DNA of 64,000 nt, from the NCBI RefSeq assembly GCF_011064285.1, contig NZ_CP049331.1, forward strand, positions 1,612,001-1,676,000, given 5' to 3'. The notes beneath the pieces are model-generated. The model was not told the DNA's origin. It saw only the letters and a list, made by a program, of their open reading frames with translations, and ran no database searches. This document shows, piece after piece, positions 44,270 to 52,545 of the stretch. Positions within the stretch are counted from its first letter, which is position 1; the number at the start of each line of letters is the position of its first letter. The DNA is from Vibrio ziniensis. Its GTDB lineage: Bacteria > Pseudomonadota > Gammaproteobacteria > Enterobacterales > Vibrionaceae. The position numbers and the translations under genes are program-made.

Positions 44270-45409
44270 TTAACTGCGTTTTTCGATTGGAACCCAATCT
44301 TGATGCTCAGGACCTGTGTAATCAGCACTTGGGCGAATAATTCGGTTATTCGCACGTTGCTCGTACACATGTGCAGCCCAGCCCGTTAATCGACTCATCA
44401 CAAAAATAGGTGTGAACAGCTTAGTTGGAATACCCATAAAGTGATAAGCCGACGCGTGGAAGAAGTCCGCGTTACAGAACAAGTCTTTTTCACGCTTCAT
44501 CACCGCTTCAACACGTTCTGAAACTGCGTAAAGTTGTTTATCACCAACGAATTCAGAAAGCTCTTTTGACCAACGTTTGATCAATGCGTTACGCGGGTCG
44601 CTTTCACGATAGATGGCATGACCAAATCCCATGATTTTGTCTTTATTTTCAAGCATGCGCAGAATGTTTTGTTCCGCTTCATCAGGTGTCTGCCAGTTCT
44701 CGATCATCTCCATTGCCGCTTCATTAGCACCACCGTGAAGTGGTCCACGTAAAGTGCCGATTGCAGCAGTCACACAGGAATGCAAATCAGATAAAGTAGA
44801 AGCGCAAACACGAGCAGCAAAGGTTGAAGCATTAAATTCGTGCTCTGCGTAAACGATTAGAGAGGTATGCATTACCTGTTTGAACAAATCACTTGGCGCT
44901 TTATCAGTCAGCATTTTTAAGAAATAACCGCCGATAGAATCTTCGCTGCGATCTTCTGTATCGATGCGTACGCCATCATGGCTGAATCTATACCAATAAC
45001 AGATAATGGCAGGGAACAAAGCTAACATGCGTTCTGTAGCAGCCACTTGTTGTGAGAAATCTTGCTCAGTTTCTAGATTGCCCAACATTGAACATCCGGT
45101 ACGCATTACATCCATTGGATGAGCGTCGGCTGGAATCAATTCAAGTACATCCTTAAGAGGTTTAGGCAGACCGCGCAAACCAATCAAGCGAGTTTTGTAT
45201 TGGTCTAATTCAGCTTGGTTTGGTAGATGCCCAACTAATAGTAAGTGGGCAACCTCTTCAAACTGCGCATTGTTGGCTAGATCTGTGATGTCGTAACCAC
45301 GATAAGTTAGACCTGTACCTGTTTTACCAACTGTACATAAAGCGGTGCTTCCAGCACTTTGACCACGTAGGCCAGCTCCGCCTAGCTCTCCTTTAGGGGA
45401 ATGAGGCAT
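44270..45409 (-). CDS. prpC: 2-methylcitrate synthase PrpC
   Basis: A 379-residue citrate-synthase-family enzyme that condenses propionyl-CoA with oxaloacetate. Active-site segments include LHGGANEAAMEMI and GFGHAIYRESDPRN, and the N-terminal GLTYRGYDITDLA. Its length is that of PrpC rather than the larger hexameric citrate synthase. It begins 252 bases after prpB; that gap is AT-rich and may hold a second promoter, but I see no operator in it. Confidence 0.94.
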   Translation of the reverse strand: MPHSPKGELGGAGLRGQSAGSTALCTVGKTGTGLTYRGYDITDLANNAQFEEVAHLLLVGHLPNQAELDQYKTRLIGLRGLPKPLKDVLELIPADAHPMDVMRTGCSMLGNLETEQDFSQQVAATERMLALFPAIICYWYRFSHDGVRIDTEDRSEDSIGGYFLKMLTDKAPSDLFKQVMHTSLIVYAEHEFNASTFAARVCASTLSDLHSCVTAAIGTLRGPLHGGANEAAMEMIENWQTPDEAEQNILRMLENKDKIMGFGHAIYRESDPRNALIKRWSKELSEFVGDKQLYAVSERVEAVMKREKDLFCNADFFHASAYHFMGIPTKLFTPIFVMSRLTGWAAHVYEQRANNRIIRPSADYTGPEHQDWVPIEKRS

Positions 45410-45661
45410 GTTGAACTCCTTTTGTCGCGTTGCTTCGGGCTATAAAAGCCGATCTCATTGGGTCCACCTCTTGGGTGCTGTAGCTCAGCGGTTTCACGTT
45501 ATTGGATTATTTTTGAAAACGCAGGCTTTACGTTTTCTTGTTTATTTCTTAATAATTTTTTTCACACACTATTTTCAATTTTCTTGGGCTTCCCTACTTC
45601 TGTGTACGCACCGTATGGCAGATGTATAAGTGGGATTCTTTTATTAATAAATTTCTAATAA

Positions 45662-46549
45662 TTATTTGCTAAACAGTTGATCTAATTTGTCTTCGTAACT
45701 GTGATAGTTCAGATATTCATACAGCTCTTTGCGGGTCTGCATATTATCGAGCATGGCTTCCTGATTACCATTTTCTAAAATGTGGCTATACACCATCTCA
45801 GCAGCTTTGTTCATCGCACGGAACGCACTCAGTGGATAAAGCACCATATCGACCTTGGATTTAGCCAACTCTTCGCAGTTATACAAAGGCGTCTGACCAA
45901 ACTCAGTGATATTGGCAAGAATTGGCACATGCTTGCCCGTTGCAGAATGCAGAGCCGTTGAGAAACGTTCATATTGCTGAAGTTCCGTCATAGCTTCTGG
46001 GAAAATCATATCCGCACCAGCTTCAACACAGGCAATTGCTCTTTCAATCGCACTATCCATACCTTCAACCGCAAGCGCATCGGTACGAGCCATAATCACA
46101 AATTCTGGATTATCACGAGCATCCACAGCGGCTTTAACTCGATCGACCATCTCTTCCAAACTAACAATCGCTTTGTTAGGGCGGTGACCACAACGTTTTT
46201 GCGCTACTTGATCTTCCATGTGAACAGCCGCGGCGCCCGATTTTTCCATCGCTTTTATCGTACGACCAATATTGAATGCACCACCAAAACCCGTATCAAT
46301 ATCCACAAGAAGTGGCAAATCACACGCGTTGGTAATGCGGTCAACATCCACCAACACGTCATTGAGTGTGGTGATGCCAAGATCCGGTAATCCGTACGAC
46401 GCATTAGCAATGCCGCCACCGGAAAGATATATCGCTTGGTGACCTAATTTCTTCGCCATCATGGCGCAGTATGGGTTTATGGTGCCTACAATTTGCAGTG
46501 GGTTATTGGTTTTAACTGCAAGTCGAAACTTTGCTCCTGGGCTTAACAT
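45662..46549 (-). CDS. prpB: 2-methylisocitrate lyase PrpB
   Basis: A 295-residue member of the isocitrate lyase/PEP mutase family that splits 2-methylisocitrate into pyruvate and succinate. The active-site loop reads KRCGHRPNK; metal-binding Asp residues lie in [10 protein letters not shown] and MEDQV. It follows the GntR regulator by 10 bases, so the regulator and prpB are probably on one mRNA. Confidence 0.95.
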   Translation of the reverse strand: MLSPGAKFRLAVKTNNPLQIVGTINPYCAMMAKKLGHQAIYLSGGGIANASYGLPDLGITTLNDVLVDVDRITNACDLPLLVDIDTGFGGAFNIGRTIKAMEKSGAAAVHMEDQVAQKRCGHRPNKAIVSLEEMVDRVKAAVDARDNPEFVIMARTDALAVEGMDSAIERAIACVEAGADMIFPEAMTELQQYERFSTALHSATGKHVPILANITEFGQTPLYNCEELAKSKVDMVLYPLSAFRAMNKAAEMVYSHILENGNQEAMLDNMQTRKELYEYLNYHSYEDKLDQLFSK

Positions 46550-46559
46550 GTGATTCTCC

Positions 46560-47264
46560 TTAATCTAGATCTTTAGCTTCGCTTAGAATCTGTTGTTCTA
46601 TTAAACGTCGGCTTCTTGATATATGGCGACGCATCAGCATTTCTGCCAGCTCTTCATCTCTGTTACGAATGGCTTGCAGGATAAATTTGTGTTCGTCCAA
46701 CGCTTCTACCGGACGAGACTGTGCACGTGGTGACTGATATCGATACATACGCAGCAAGTGATAAAGCTCATCACACAGCAACGAAACCAATTGGCTATTA
46801 CGGCTTGCCTTTATAATGCGATAGTGAAAGTCAAAATCGCCTTGTTGATGAAAGTAAGACGCACCATCTACTTGGTCGATATGTGCAGAATGTGTCGACA
46901 ATAGCGTTTCTAAGCCGACAATTTCGATTTCGGTAATGTTGCGGGCTGCAAGTCGTGCCGCCATACCTTCTAATGCTTCACGCACCGCGTATAACTCAAC
47001 CAGTTTTTCTGATGAGAATTGAATAACGCGTGCACCTATATGCGGAATACGCTCGATTAACCCTAATCCTTCGATACGCATTAATGCTTCTCGTAAAGGA
47101 CCACGACTAACTTCAAAACGCTTGGCCAGCTCAGGCTCAGATATTTTGCTACCAGGGGCAATCTGTCCCTCTACAATCGCTTCAATCAAATACTCAGTCA
47201 GGTTTTCTGATTTGGTATTTTCTTTTTCACCAACAAGCGGCTTTCTCAATTCACTGTTCATCAT
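46560..47264 (-). CDS. GntR-family (FCD) regulator of the methylcitrate operon
   Basis: A 234-residue regulator with an N-terminal winged helix ([20 protein letters not shown], about 42-61) and an FCD ligand-binding domain from about residue 95 with the metal-binding His and Asp pattern (FHYRIIKAS, near 120). It likely represses prp genes and senses a methylcitrate-pathway intermediate. Upstream, palindromes TTGTCGACAA occur twice in tandem within the predicted promoter. It is divergent from a small gene 552 bases away. Confidence 0.9.
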   Translation of the reverse strand: MMNSELRKPLVGEKENTKSENLTEYLIEAIVEGQIAPGSKISEPELAKRFEVSRGPLREALMRIEGLGLIERIPHIGARVIQFSSEKLVELYAVREALEGMAARLAARNITEIEIVGLETLLSTHSAHIDQVDGASYFHQQGDFDFHYRIIKASRNSQLVSLLCDELYHLLRMYRYQSPRAQSRPVEALDEHKFILQAIRNRDEELAEMLMRRHISRSRRLIEQQILSEAKDLD

Positions 47265-47319
47265 GTCTTCTTAATCGTACTTGCGAGTTCTTTTAGGAAG
47301 CTCACTAAGGAATGAACAC

Positions 47320-47349
47320 ACTATAGATGTACAGATTGTCGACAATCAA
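47320..47349 (-). promoter_or_regulatory. Predicted promoter of the gntR-prp operon
   Basis: On the minus strand TTGATT (-35-like, 47349-47344) and TATAGT (-10-like, 47325-47320) are 18 bases apart. The TTGTCGACAA at 47336-47345 lies within the spacer and touches the -35 hexamer, so a bound repressor would block polymerase. Inferred from spacing only. Confidence 0.5.
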
Positions 47350-47364
47350 GATAATTGTCGACAA
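47336..47364. promoter_or_regulatory. GntR-type operator pair 1 (TTGTCGACAA x2)
   Basis: Two exact TTGTCGACAA palindromes start 19 bases apart (47336 and 47355). FCD-type GntR proteins bind short palindromes of this kind. The first overlaps the predicted prp promoter, the second lies just upstream of it. Confidence 0.75.
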
Positions 47365-47494
47365 ATTAGACTAAGGTATAAAGCAAGAAAACCGTAGCTC
47401 AGAACAACAAATTAAGTATCTATATGTTTTATATGTGTTAAATTTTAAATTTCGAAAATACTTAGATACTAGCCTGCATAGACTTTAATCAATA

Positions 47495-47523
47495 GTGTCG
47501 ACAATAAGTAAAGTTGACGACAA
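47495..47523. promoter_or_regulatory. GntR-type operator pair 2, one-mismatch copies
   Basis: GTGTCGACAA (47495) and TTGACGACAA (47514) each match 9 of 10 bases of the pair-1 sequence and again start 19 bases apart. The pair lies 159 bases from pair 1, so a bound protein could bridge both by looping. Confidence 0.6.
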
Positions 47524-47695
47524 TAAAACCATACAACTGTCCTTTTGTTGCACCTAAGTTAACTAACGAAACCTAGAGCTAACATTTAAATATTTTTGAA
47601 TTTATTAAAAATATTTTTAACATCTATCCTATTGTAATTTATAGGTTATTTAGTGAAACGATGTTTTATTTCAAAAAAAAGATGTAAAACACCTA

Positions 47696-47709
47696 TTGAT
47701 CTCGATCAC
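47696..47709. promoter_or_regulatory. FNR/CRP-like site upstream of the 61-residue ORF
   Basis: TTGATCTCGATCAC matches the FNR pattern TTGAT-N4-ATCAA in 9 of 10 positions and the CRP consensus less well (about 12 of 16). It lies 28 bases before the near-perfect CRP site. Confidence 0.5.
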
Positions 47710-47723
47710 GTTTAAGAATAAAG

Positions 47724-47739
47724 TGTGAACACAGTCACA
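47724..47739 (+). promoter_or_regulatory. CRP site upstream of the 61-residue ORF
   Basis: TGTGAACACAGTCACA carries both consensus half-sites, TGTGA and TCACA, at the standard 6-base spacing. It lies 78-93 bases before the ATG, and TATAGA at about 47786-47791 could be the -10 hexamer, which places the site near -60, a class I position. Confidence 0.75.
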
Positions 47740-47816
47740 ATGAAGACGCCAAAAAATTTCCGCTTCATTGTCTAGTTCAAAGAATATAGAAATAGATACT
47801 AAGTCGAGGTTGCGTT

Positions 47817-48002
47817 ATGAACACTTTAAATATTGAAAGCCAAGCATCAAACCGTTTAGCTGTTAAGTTTGCTAACTTCCTAGCTTCATTTTTATCTGTT
47901 AGCACTAAAAAAGAAGGCTATAAAGGTCAATCATTTACTTCAATCGATACTACAGCACAGCGTATCGGTTGTGACATGTCACACTTTAACTACATCTCTT
48001 AA
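47817..48002 (+). CDS. Small protein of unknown function behind a CRP site
   Basis: A 61-residue protein beginning MNTLNIESQASNRLAVKFAN. The middle has a short hydrophobic stretch (FANFLASFLSV, about 18-28), probably too short for a stable membrane helix, followed by a polar C-terminal half with one Cys and one His. GAGG lies 8-11 bases before the ATG. I do not recognise it. It has its own promoter region with a consensus CRP site, and a terminator about 110 bases after the stop, so it is a stand-alone transcript. A regulator-like or dual-function RNA role is possible but unproven. Confidence 0.7.
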   Translation: MNTLNIESQASNRLAVKFANFLASFLSVSTKKEGYKGQSFTSIDTTAQRIGCDMSHFNYIS

Positions 48003-48114
48003 GCGATAACTTAGTATCTGTTCACATCGCTTAAATTGTTAAAGTGCCGCTGTAAGATAGGAACATAACGCAAGTTTCCTTGCAGCAATGTACAAAGCAG
48101 TCGTAGACAAGATA

Positions 48115-48144
48115 AAAAACCGCGCAATAAATTGCGCGGTTTTT
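48115..48144. terminator. Bidirectional terminator between the 61-residue ORF and the methyltransferase gene
   Basis: AAAAACCGCGCAAT and ATTGCGCGGTTTTT form a 14-bp stem with a two-base centre; A and T runs on both sides allow termination in either direction. Confidence 0.92.
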
Positions 48145-49062
48145 TTATTTGTGGAAATGTTTGCTGATAGCATTGATGTGTTCTGGCCCAATGCCACAAC
48201 AACCACCAATTAACGTCGCACCTTGATGTCGCCACTTCTCTGCCAACTGAGTGTAGACATCAAAGTTTAAGTCGTCACGAAGCTCATCTAAACCATCGTT
48301 AGCGGTCGCTTCTTTTGTCGTTGGAGGGAAAGCATTAGCATAAACCCCTAACTGAATCCCTGTTACATTCAATGATTCAAGTGTCGTACGAGCTGCTATT
48401 AAAGCTTCTTCCATCACTTCAGGTTGACTACAGTTGAACAAAATTGCGTCTACATTTAGTGCCGCCATTGCCTTTACCGCATCTTTTACCGTTTCGCCAG
48501 ACCGAAGCTTTGGAACGTTGGTTGGTTCACTGTCTTCAAGCGTAAACGATACCCAGAAAGGCTTATTGTTGGTACCTAATGCTTTCACCTGCTGATAAAT
48601 CGCCGTAGATTCTGCAATTAAGCTTTGAGTTTCTGCTAACCACACATCAATATGTTGGTCTAAACCTTTGATGAGTGGAGATGCAATTTTCTCAGCATTC
48701 TCAGGCTGGTAGAGATCCGCACGGTAAGAACCAAACAGTGGAGGAATAGAACCTGCTACTAACGTTTGTTTACCTTCTAAAATCGCAGCTTCACGCGCCA
48801 CTTTACCAGCCTTGTCTGCTAACAGCTGAGCCTGAGCATCAAAACACTCTTGTCCAATATGAAATGGAACCAACGCATAACTGTTAGTTGTAATAACCTG
48901 AGCGCCATTTTGGATGAACGAGCGGTGCACTTCACCCACGACTTCAGGTGCTTCCATCATAGCCAATGCTGACCACTCTGGCTGACGAAATGGAGCTCCA
49001 CGACGCTTCAACTCTCTTCCCATACCGCCATCTAATATGGTTATTGGCTGCTGACCTGACAT
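48145..49062 (-). CDS. Homocysteine S-methyltransferase family protein (MmuM-like)
   Basis: A 305-residue cytoplasmic enzyme that transfers a methyl group to homocysteine, giving methionine; S-methylmethionine is the usual donor for this group. The zinc ligands are the Cys of FNCSQP (about 210) and the pair in GGCCGIGPEH near the C-terminus; the N-terminal motif is LDGGMGRELKRRG. GGGAG precedes the ATG. Two tandem met boxes 27-42 bases upstream suggest MetJ repression when S-adenosylmethionine is plentiful. Confidence 0.88.
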   Translation of the reverse strand: MSGQQPITILDGGMGRELKRRGAPFRQPEWSALAMMEAPEVVGEVHRSFIQNGAQVITTNSYALVPFHIGQECFDAQAQLLADKAGKVAREAAILEGKQTLVAGSIPPLFGSYRADLYQPENAEKIASPLIKGLDQHIDVWLAETQSLIAESTAIYQQVKALGTNNKPFWVSFTLEDSEPTNVPKLRSGETVKDAVKAMAALNVDAILFNCSQPEVMEEALIAARTTLESLNVTGIQLGVYANAFPPTTKEATANDGLDELRDDLNFDVYTQLAEKWRHQGATLIGGCCGIGPEHINAISKHFHK

Positions 49063-49088
49063 TCGAAACTCCCTTATGTTTATTATTT

Positions 49089-49104
49089 AGATGTATAGAC
49101 GTCT
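49089..49104. promoter_or_regulatory. Tandem met boxes (MetJ operator)
   Basis: AGATGTAT followed directly by AGACGTCT: the second unit is the exact consensus met box, the first matches 6 of 8. MetJ needs at least two adjacent units. The site is 27-42 bases before the methyltransferase start. Confidence 0.75.
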
Positions 49105-49328
49105 GAAGATTAATATGAGTTTTACTCCTAATCAATCTCTTTTGCATACTGATTCAACGCCTTAACGGGTAAATATTCACGATGTACATGTGAAACGATA
49201 CCTTGTGTCAGATTCACCACTCCTATATCCCCAGCAGATGCTATTTAGTTTATCAATAAGACGTTTTATAATCGTCCAACGTGTGAATAGAATTTTTACT
49301 CTAATTTAAATTCATTACCGCTATAGCT

Positions 49329-49356
49329 AGTTAATTGCATGGTTATGCAATTAACT
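49329..49356. promoter_or_regulatory. Perfect 12-bp inverted repeat upstream of the chemoreceptor gene
   Basis: AGTTAATTGCAT and ATGCAATTAACT flank a 4-base GGTT centre. It ends 48 bases before the chemoreceptor ATG, with no T run after it. It could be an operator or a 5' leader hairpin. Confidence 0.6.
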
Positions 49357-49404
49357 GACTTTAAATAATGAGACAATATATCTCACCGAAATATAAGGTA
49401 TAAA

Positions 49405-50448
49405 ATGTTTTTTCAATTGTCGGTTTCACGAAAATTAGCCATCGTTGATTTGGTCATTTTGGCTATCGCACTGACATACACTTTTGCTATCAACAATAGT
49501 ATTGATGTCGTTGTCTATATCGCTGTAGCTTTTGCGCTAGCGCTGGTAAATATGATTGTGGTCTACTTAAGTGTTACCAGTAAACTTACTGGCATAGAGA
49601 ATAGTCTTTATGCTCAGTTAGATAAAAACTTACATTACTCTTTATCACGCAATACTCATTGCCTTGATCATCTTGAAACAGGTTTTAATGCACTCATAGA
49701 GTCCAACATCAACCAAAAACAGCAGTTGCTCAATGCTCAAGAACAGATTCAGTCTTTTAAAAACCAAGTGTTAAATCTGGAAACATCTCAAACACACAAA
49801 CAACAGTTACTCAATAAACGTAGTAACGAGCTTAATTCTTCACTTTCACAATTATTTACTATGATTGAGCAACTATCTGAAGATATTGCTCATAATGGCG
49901 AAACTATGACACTTCTGACGAGTGAACTGTCTAGCAGCTACGGAAACATGCTTGCTGCTGCCAACGCGACTAAAGACGATGCGGATTTTATTAGCGGTTT
50001 TAAAGGCCAAATCGCTCAACTCGGTAGTAGCGTTGCAACAATCAATAGCTTAGCACTTGAGATTAACGATATTTCCGATCAAACAAATCTGCTAGCGCTT
50101 AACGCCTCAATCGAAGCTGCGCGTGCGGGAGAACAAGGACGTGGATTTGCAGTCGTTGCAGATGAAGTTCGTAATCTAGCTGCGCGAGCACGTTCTTCAA
50201 GCACAAAGATTGAACAAAGCATCGAATCAGTAATTAAAGAAGCTAAAGATTGTAGTGTAGGTATAGAAAGAATCAGCTCGCACGTAAACCAAGCGGTCAT
50301 TTACAACTCTTCTGAAACGGAATCGATGAAAAACATCGTAGCGCGCTTGAAGCAAGTTAGTCAGCAGATAAACCAGCTTAACAGCAATGTTGAACACCAA
50401 AGATCTCTTATTTCAACAACACAGCATCACCTTACAAAAACAAACTGA
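49405..50448 (+). CDS. Small methyl-accepting chemotaxis protein without a periplasmic sensor
   Basis: A 347-residue receptor with two close N-terminal membrane helices (about 10-28 and 33-55) joined by only a few residues, then a coiled coil and the cytoplasmic signalling domain. The hairpin tip is complete ([20 protein letters not shown], then [12 protein letters not shown]). There is no room for a ligand-binding domain in the periplasm, and no PAS domain is visible, so it may sense membrane or cytoplasmic conditions or work through a partner. The signalling domain is also shorter than in most receptors. Confidence 0.85.
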   Translation: MFFQLSVSRKLAIVDLVILAIALTYTFAINNSIDVVVYIAVAFALALVNMIVVYLSVTSKLTGIENSLYAQLDKNLHYSLSRNTHCLDHLETGFNALIESNINQKQQLLNAQEQIQSFKNQVLNLETSQTHKQQLLNKRSNELNSSLSQLFTMIEQLSEDIAHNGETMTLLTSELSSSYGNMLAAANATKDDADFISGFKGQIAQLGSSVATINSLALEINDISDQTNLLALNASIEAARAGEQGRGFAVVADEVRNLAARARSSSTKIEQSIESVIKEAKDCSVGIERISSHVNQAVIYNSSETESMKNIVARLKQVSQQINQLNSNVEHQRSLISTTQHHLTKTN

Positions 50449-50475
50449 TTATAGCTTGTCGATCATTATATTAAA

Positions 50476-50501
50476 GAGGAGGAGGCTTTGACTTCCTCCT
50501 C
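50476..50501. terminator. Possible terminator between the chemoreceptor and cobT
   Basis: GAGGAGGA and TCCTCCTC form an 8-bp stem around a 10-base loop between convergent genes. The T run is poor on both strands, so the call is tentative. Confidence 0.5.
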
Positions 50502-50536
50502 GATTCATTTGTAAACCTTATAACGCCAAATCTTGA

Positions 50537-51598
50537 TTATGCAGGGCTCGGAAGGTCAACTCCATCATCTTGCATCTTGCCCATGCGATTCATCATAGCG
50601 TGCGCAGCATCAATAAAAGGCATTGCAAGTGTAGCACCACTGCCTTCCCCTAGCCGTAATTCCATATGTATAAACGGTTTTAAGCATAAATGTTCTAACG
50701 CAACCACTGCTCCTTTTTCCGCTGATTGATGTGATGGAATCAAATAATCCCATACATTCGGTTCAATCATGCATGCAATCATTGCTGATGAGTAAGATAA
50801 AAAGCCATCTAACACCACAGGAATACGCATAGCAGCAGCACCTAGAATCGCACCGGTCATACCTGCTAAATCAAATCCGCCCACTTTCGCCATGATATCG
50901 ATGGGATCGGTAGGGTCTGGGTGATTAAGCGCAATCGCAACGGAAACAACATCGACTTTGTGTTGAAGTTGGCTACTCGGCAAATTTGCGCCAAGACCAA
51001 CCACATGCATCGGTAACTGATTGGTCACAATACTGACAATAGCAGCCGCTGGCGTAGTATTGGCAATGCCCAACTCCCCTACACCAATAACGCTTAACCG
51101 TTCACGATCGATAACTTGTTTTACATAGTTTGCCGTATCAAGAATAAGCTGCTCTGCTTGGTCGTAGCTCATTGCCGGACCTTTAGCTATGTTTCCACAA
51201 CCACGCGCCACTTTCATATTGGTGATACCATCGATTGGGTCACAATCAATCCCAACATCCACCATTTCAACATCAACACCCGTGGTATAACTTAGCGCAG
51301 CAACACCCGTTAAACCTTTAACCGTGTTCACTGCTTGCATGGTAGTCACTTCTTTAGGCGTCACCGCTACACCTTCTTCAAAGACACCGTGATCACCCGC
51401 CATGACGAAGATTTTTTTCCTTCCGGTCTGCCATTTCATGGTGCGATAAATCGCAGCTAACTGACATGCCAGTTCCTCTAATTGCCCTAAACTGCCAATT
51501 GGCTTAAACAGTTGATCAATATGATGTTGTGCTCGTTTCCGAACCTTTTCATCGACAGGGATAATCGATTCTTTCAAATCATTTAATAACGTACTCAC
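50537..51598 (-). CDS. cobT: Nicotinate-nucleotide:dimethylbenzimidazole phosphoribosyltransferase CobT
   Basis: A 353-residue enzyme that makes alpha-ribazole phosphate, the lower ligand precursor of cobalamin. Recognisable segments are KPIGSLGQLEELA near the N-terminus, VMAGDHGV, and the C-terminal LRLGEGSGA whose Glu (about 318) is the catalytic base. It is the last gene of the cobalamin operon and is separated from cobS by 179 bases holding a palindromic repeat. Confidence 0.95.
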   Translation of the reverse strand: MSTLLNDLKESIIPVDEKVRKRAQHHIDQLFKPIGSLGQLEELACQLAAIYRTMKWQTGRKKIFVMAGDHGVFEEGVAVTPKEVTTMQAVNTVKGLTGVAALSYTTGVDVEMVDVGIDCDPIDGITNMKVARGCGNIAKGPAMSYDQAEQLILDTANYVKQVIDRERLSVIGVGELGIANTTPAAAIVSIVTNQLPMHVVGLGANLPSSQLQHKVDVVSVAIALNHPDPTDPIDIMAKVGGFDLAGMTGAILGAAAMRIPVVLDGFLSYSSAMIACMIEPNVWDYLIPSHQSAEKGAVVALEHLCLKPFIHMELRLGEGSGATLAMPFIDAAHAMMNRMGKMQDDGVDLPSPA

Positions 51599-51640
51599 AA
51601 GCTATTCTCCTTCCATGTATGCTGGCTGGGTACAGCTGAA

Positions 51641-51732
51641 CAATGGATATAGAACGCAAACGCACATCAATTCATCCTTGAAGTTCCGCCGAGCCATCCA
51701 TGGCTCGGAGGGTTTGCTTTCTATATCCATTG
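51641..51732. mobile_element. 92-bp MITE-like palindromic element between cobS and cobT
   Basis: The ends are inverted repeats: CAATGGATATAG-AACGCAAAC on the left and the complement of CAATGGATATAG-AAAGCAAAC on the right, 20 of 21 positions the same. The centre holds a second palindrome, CCGAGCCATCCATGGCTCGG, so the whole unit folds as one long hairpin. It has no coding capacity. Related degenerate copies lie at 27377 and 34861. No clear target-site duplication was seen. Confidence 0.75.
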
Positions 51733-51777
51733 CTTACTTGAACAGTCGTTGGATTCACTTTCTAGTGACAAAAAGGT

Positions 51778-52545
51778 CTAGATACTAAGCGTCCAAACAC
51801 TGGTCATAGCCATTAAAAAACATAATTCAAACAATTCGTTACCTGCACCAAGCGTGTCCCCAGTTTGCCCGCCGATGGTGTTATTGATATAGCGGCGATA
51901 AATCAAAGCGAATCCCCCAGTTACACAAAATGCAATCAGGCTTTGCCAGCCTAGCATCCAAGACGCGATAGCAGCGCCAATAGCGAGGGTGAGATAAAAT
52001 TGATGGGACGAAATTCTGTTGATGTAGATATGTCCTAACCCTGATTCACGAGCATAATTTTGCTTATACATAAGAAGTGACATCCAAGCGCGACTAATGC
52101 ACGGTGCAATCACTAAAATAAGTAGCGCTTCTTCGGGCTCAGTATCTAGAATCTGTGTGACGGTGAGAATCTTTAACGTAAGAACAAAAAACAGTGCCAG
52201 CGCTCCATGCGTTCCCAAACGGCTGTCTTTCATGATTTCTAACATACGTTCTGGGGTTCTGGCAGAAAATATTCCATCACAAGTATCCGCAAGTCCGTCC
52301 AGATGAAAACCACCAGTTAACAGTGCCAGTGAGAACACGTAAGTCACTGCACTTAGGGGGCTATTCCAGCCAAGCCCCATATACAGGGTGACCGATATAG
52401 CTGCAGCGATAATACCTAGAATGGCGCCGACAATCGGGAATGTCACCACACCACGATAGGTCTGATCAAAATCGTAATCGCTGGTCCAGCTTTGGGGAAC
52501 GGGAATCCGTGTAATAAATTGCAGAGTAACTAAAAATGGCTTCAT
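51778..52545 (-). CDS. cobS: Adenosylcobinamide-GDP ribazoletransferase CobS
   Basis: A 255-residue multi-span membrane enzyme that joins GDP-activated cobinamide to alpha-ribazole (phosphate) in the last steps of cobalamin synthesis. The N-terminal [13 protein letters not shown] and the segment [14 protein letters not shown] with its Asp residues are hallmarks. The ATG at 52545 overlaps the cbiP stop by four bases; the frame begins at 52554. CobS needs the product of CobU, which is not encoded next to it here. Confidence 0.93.
   Translation of the reverse strand: MKPFLVTLQFITRIPVPQSWTSDYDFDQTYRGVVTFPIVGAILGIIAAAISVTLYMGLGWNSPLSAVTYVFSLALLTGGFHLDGLADTCDGIFSARTPERMLEIMKDSRLGTHGALALFFVLTLKILTVTQILDTEPEEALLILVIAPCISRAWMSLLMYKQNYARESGLGHIYINRISSHQFYLTLAIGAAIASWMLGWQSLIAFCVTGGFALIYRRYINNTIGGQTGDTLGAGNELFELCFLMAMTSVWTLSI

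Larger units (their letters stand above)
47265..47816. other. 552-base divergent regulatory region between the prp operon and a small ORF
   Basis: Holds the predicted prp promoter (47320-47349), two operator pairs (47336-47364 and 47495-47523), and two sites for CRP/FNR-type proteins (47696-47709 and 47724-47739). The part between is AT-rich with no gene. Confidence 0.75.
49063..49404. other. 342-base divergent region between the methyltransferase and chemoreceptor genes
   Basis: Holds the met boxes (49089-49104) near the methyltransferase and a perfect 12-bp inverted repeat (49329-49356) near the chemoreceptor. The centre is AT-rich with no recognisable feature. Confidence 0.7.

Noticed and set aside
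45475..45530. tRNA-like stretch (CTGTAGCTCAGCGGT)
   Set aside because: Only the D-arm-like bases fit; there is no acceptor stem, anticodon arm or T-loop at the right distances.
45408..45658. Two overlapping plus-strand open frames in the prpB-prpC gap
   Set aside because: Phe/Leu-rich translation of AT-rich intergenic DNA, no ribosome binding site, one overlaps the prpC start.
48011..48235. 74-codon minus-strand frame running through the terminator
   Set aside because: Overlaps the methyltransferase in another frame and translates a terminator hairpin.
50449..50536. Cobalamin riboswitch at the end of the cob cluster
   Set aside because: A riboswitch would be upstream of the first gene, outside the window; nothing with B12-box character was seen here or before cobT.
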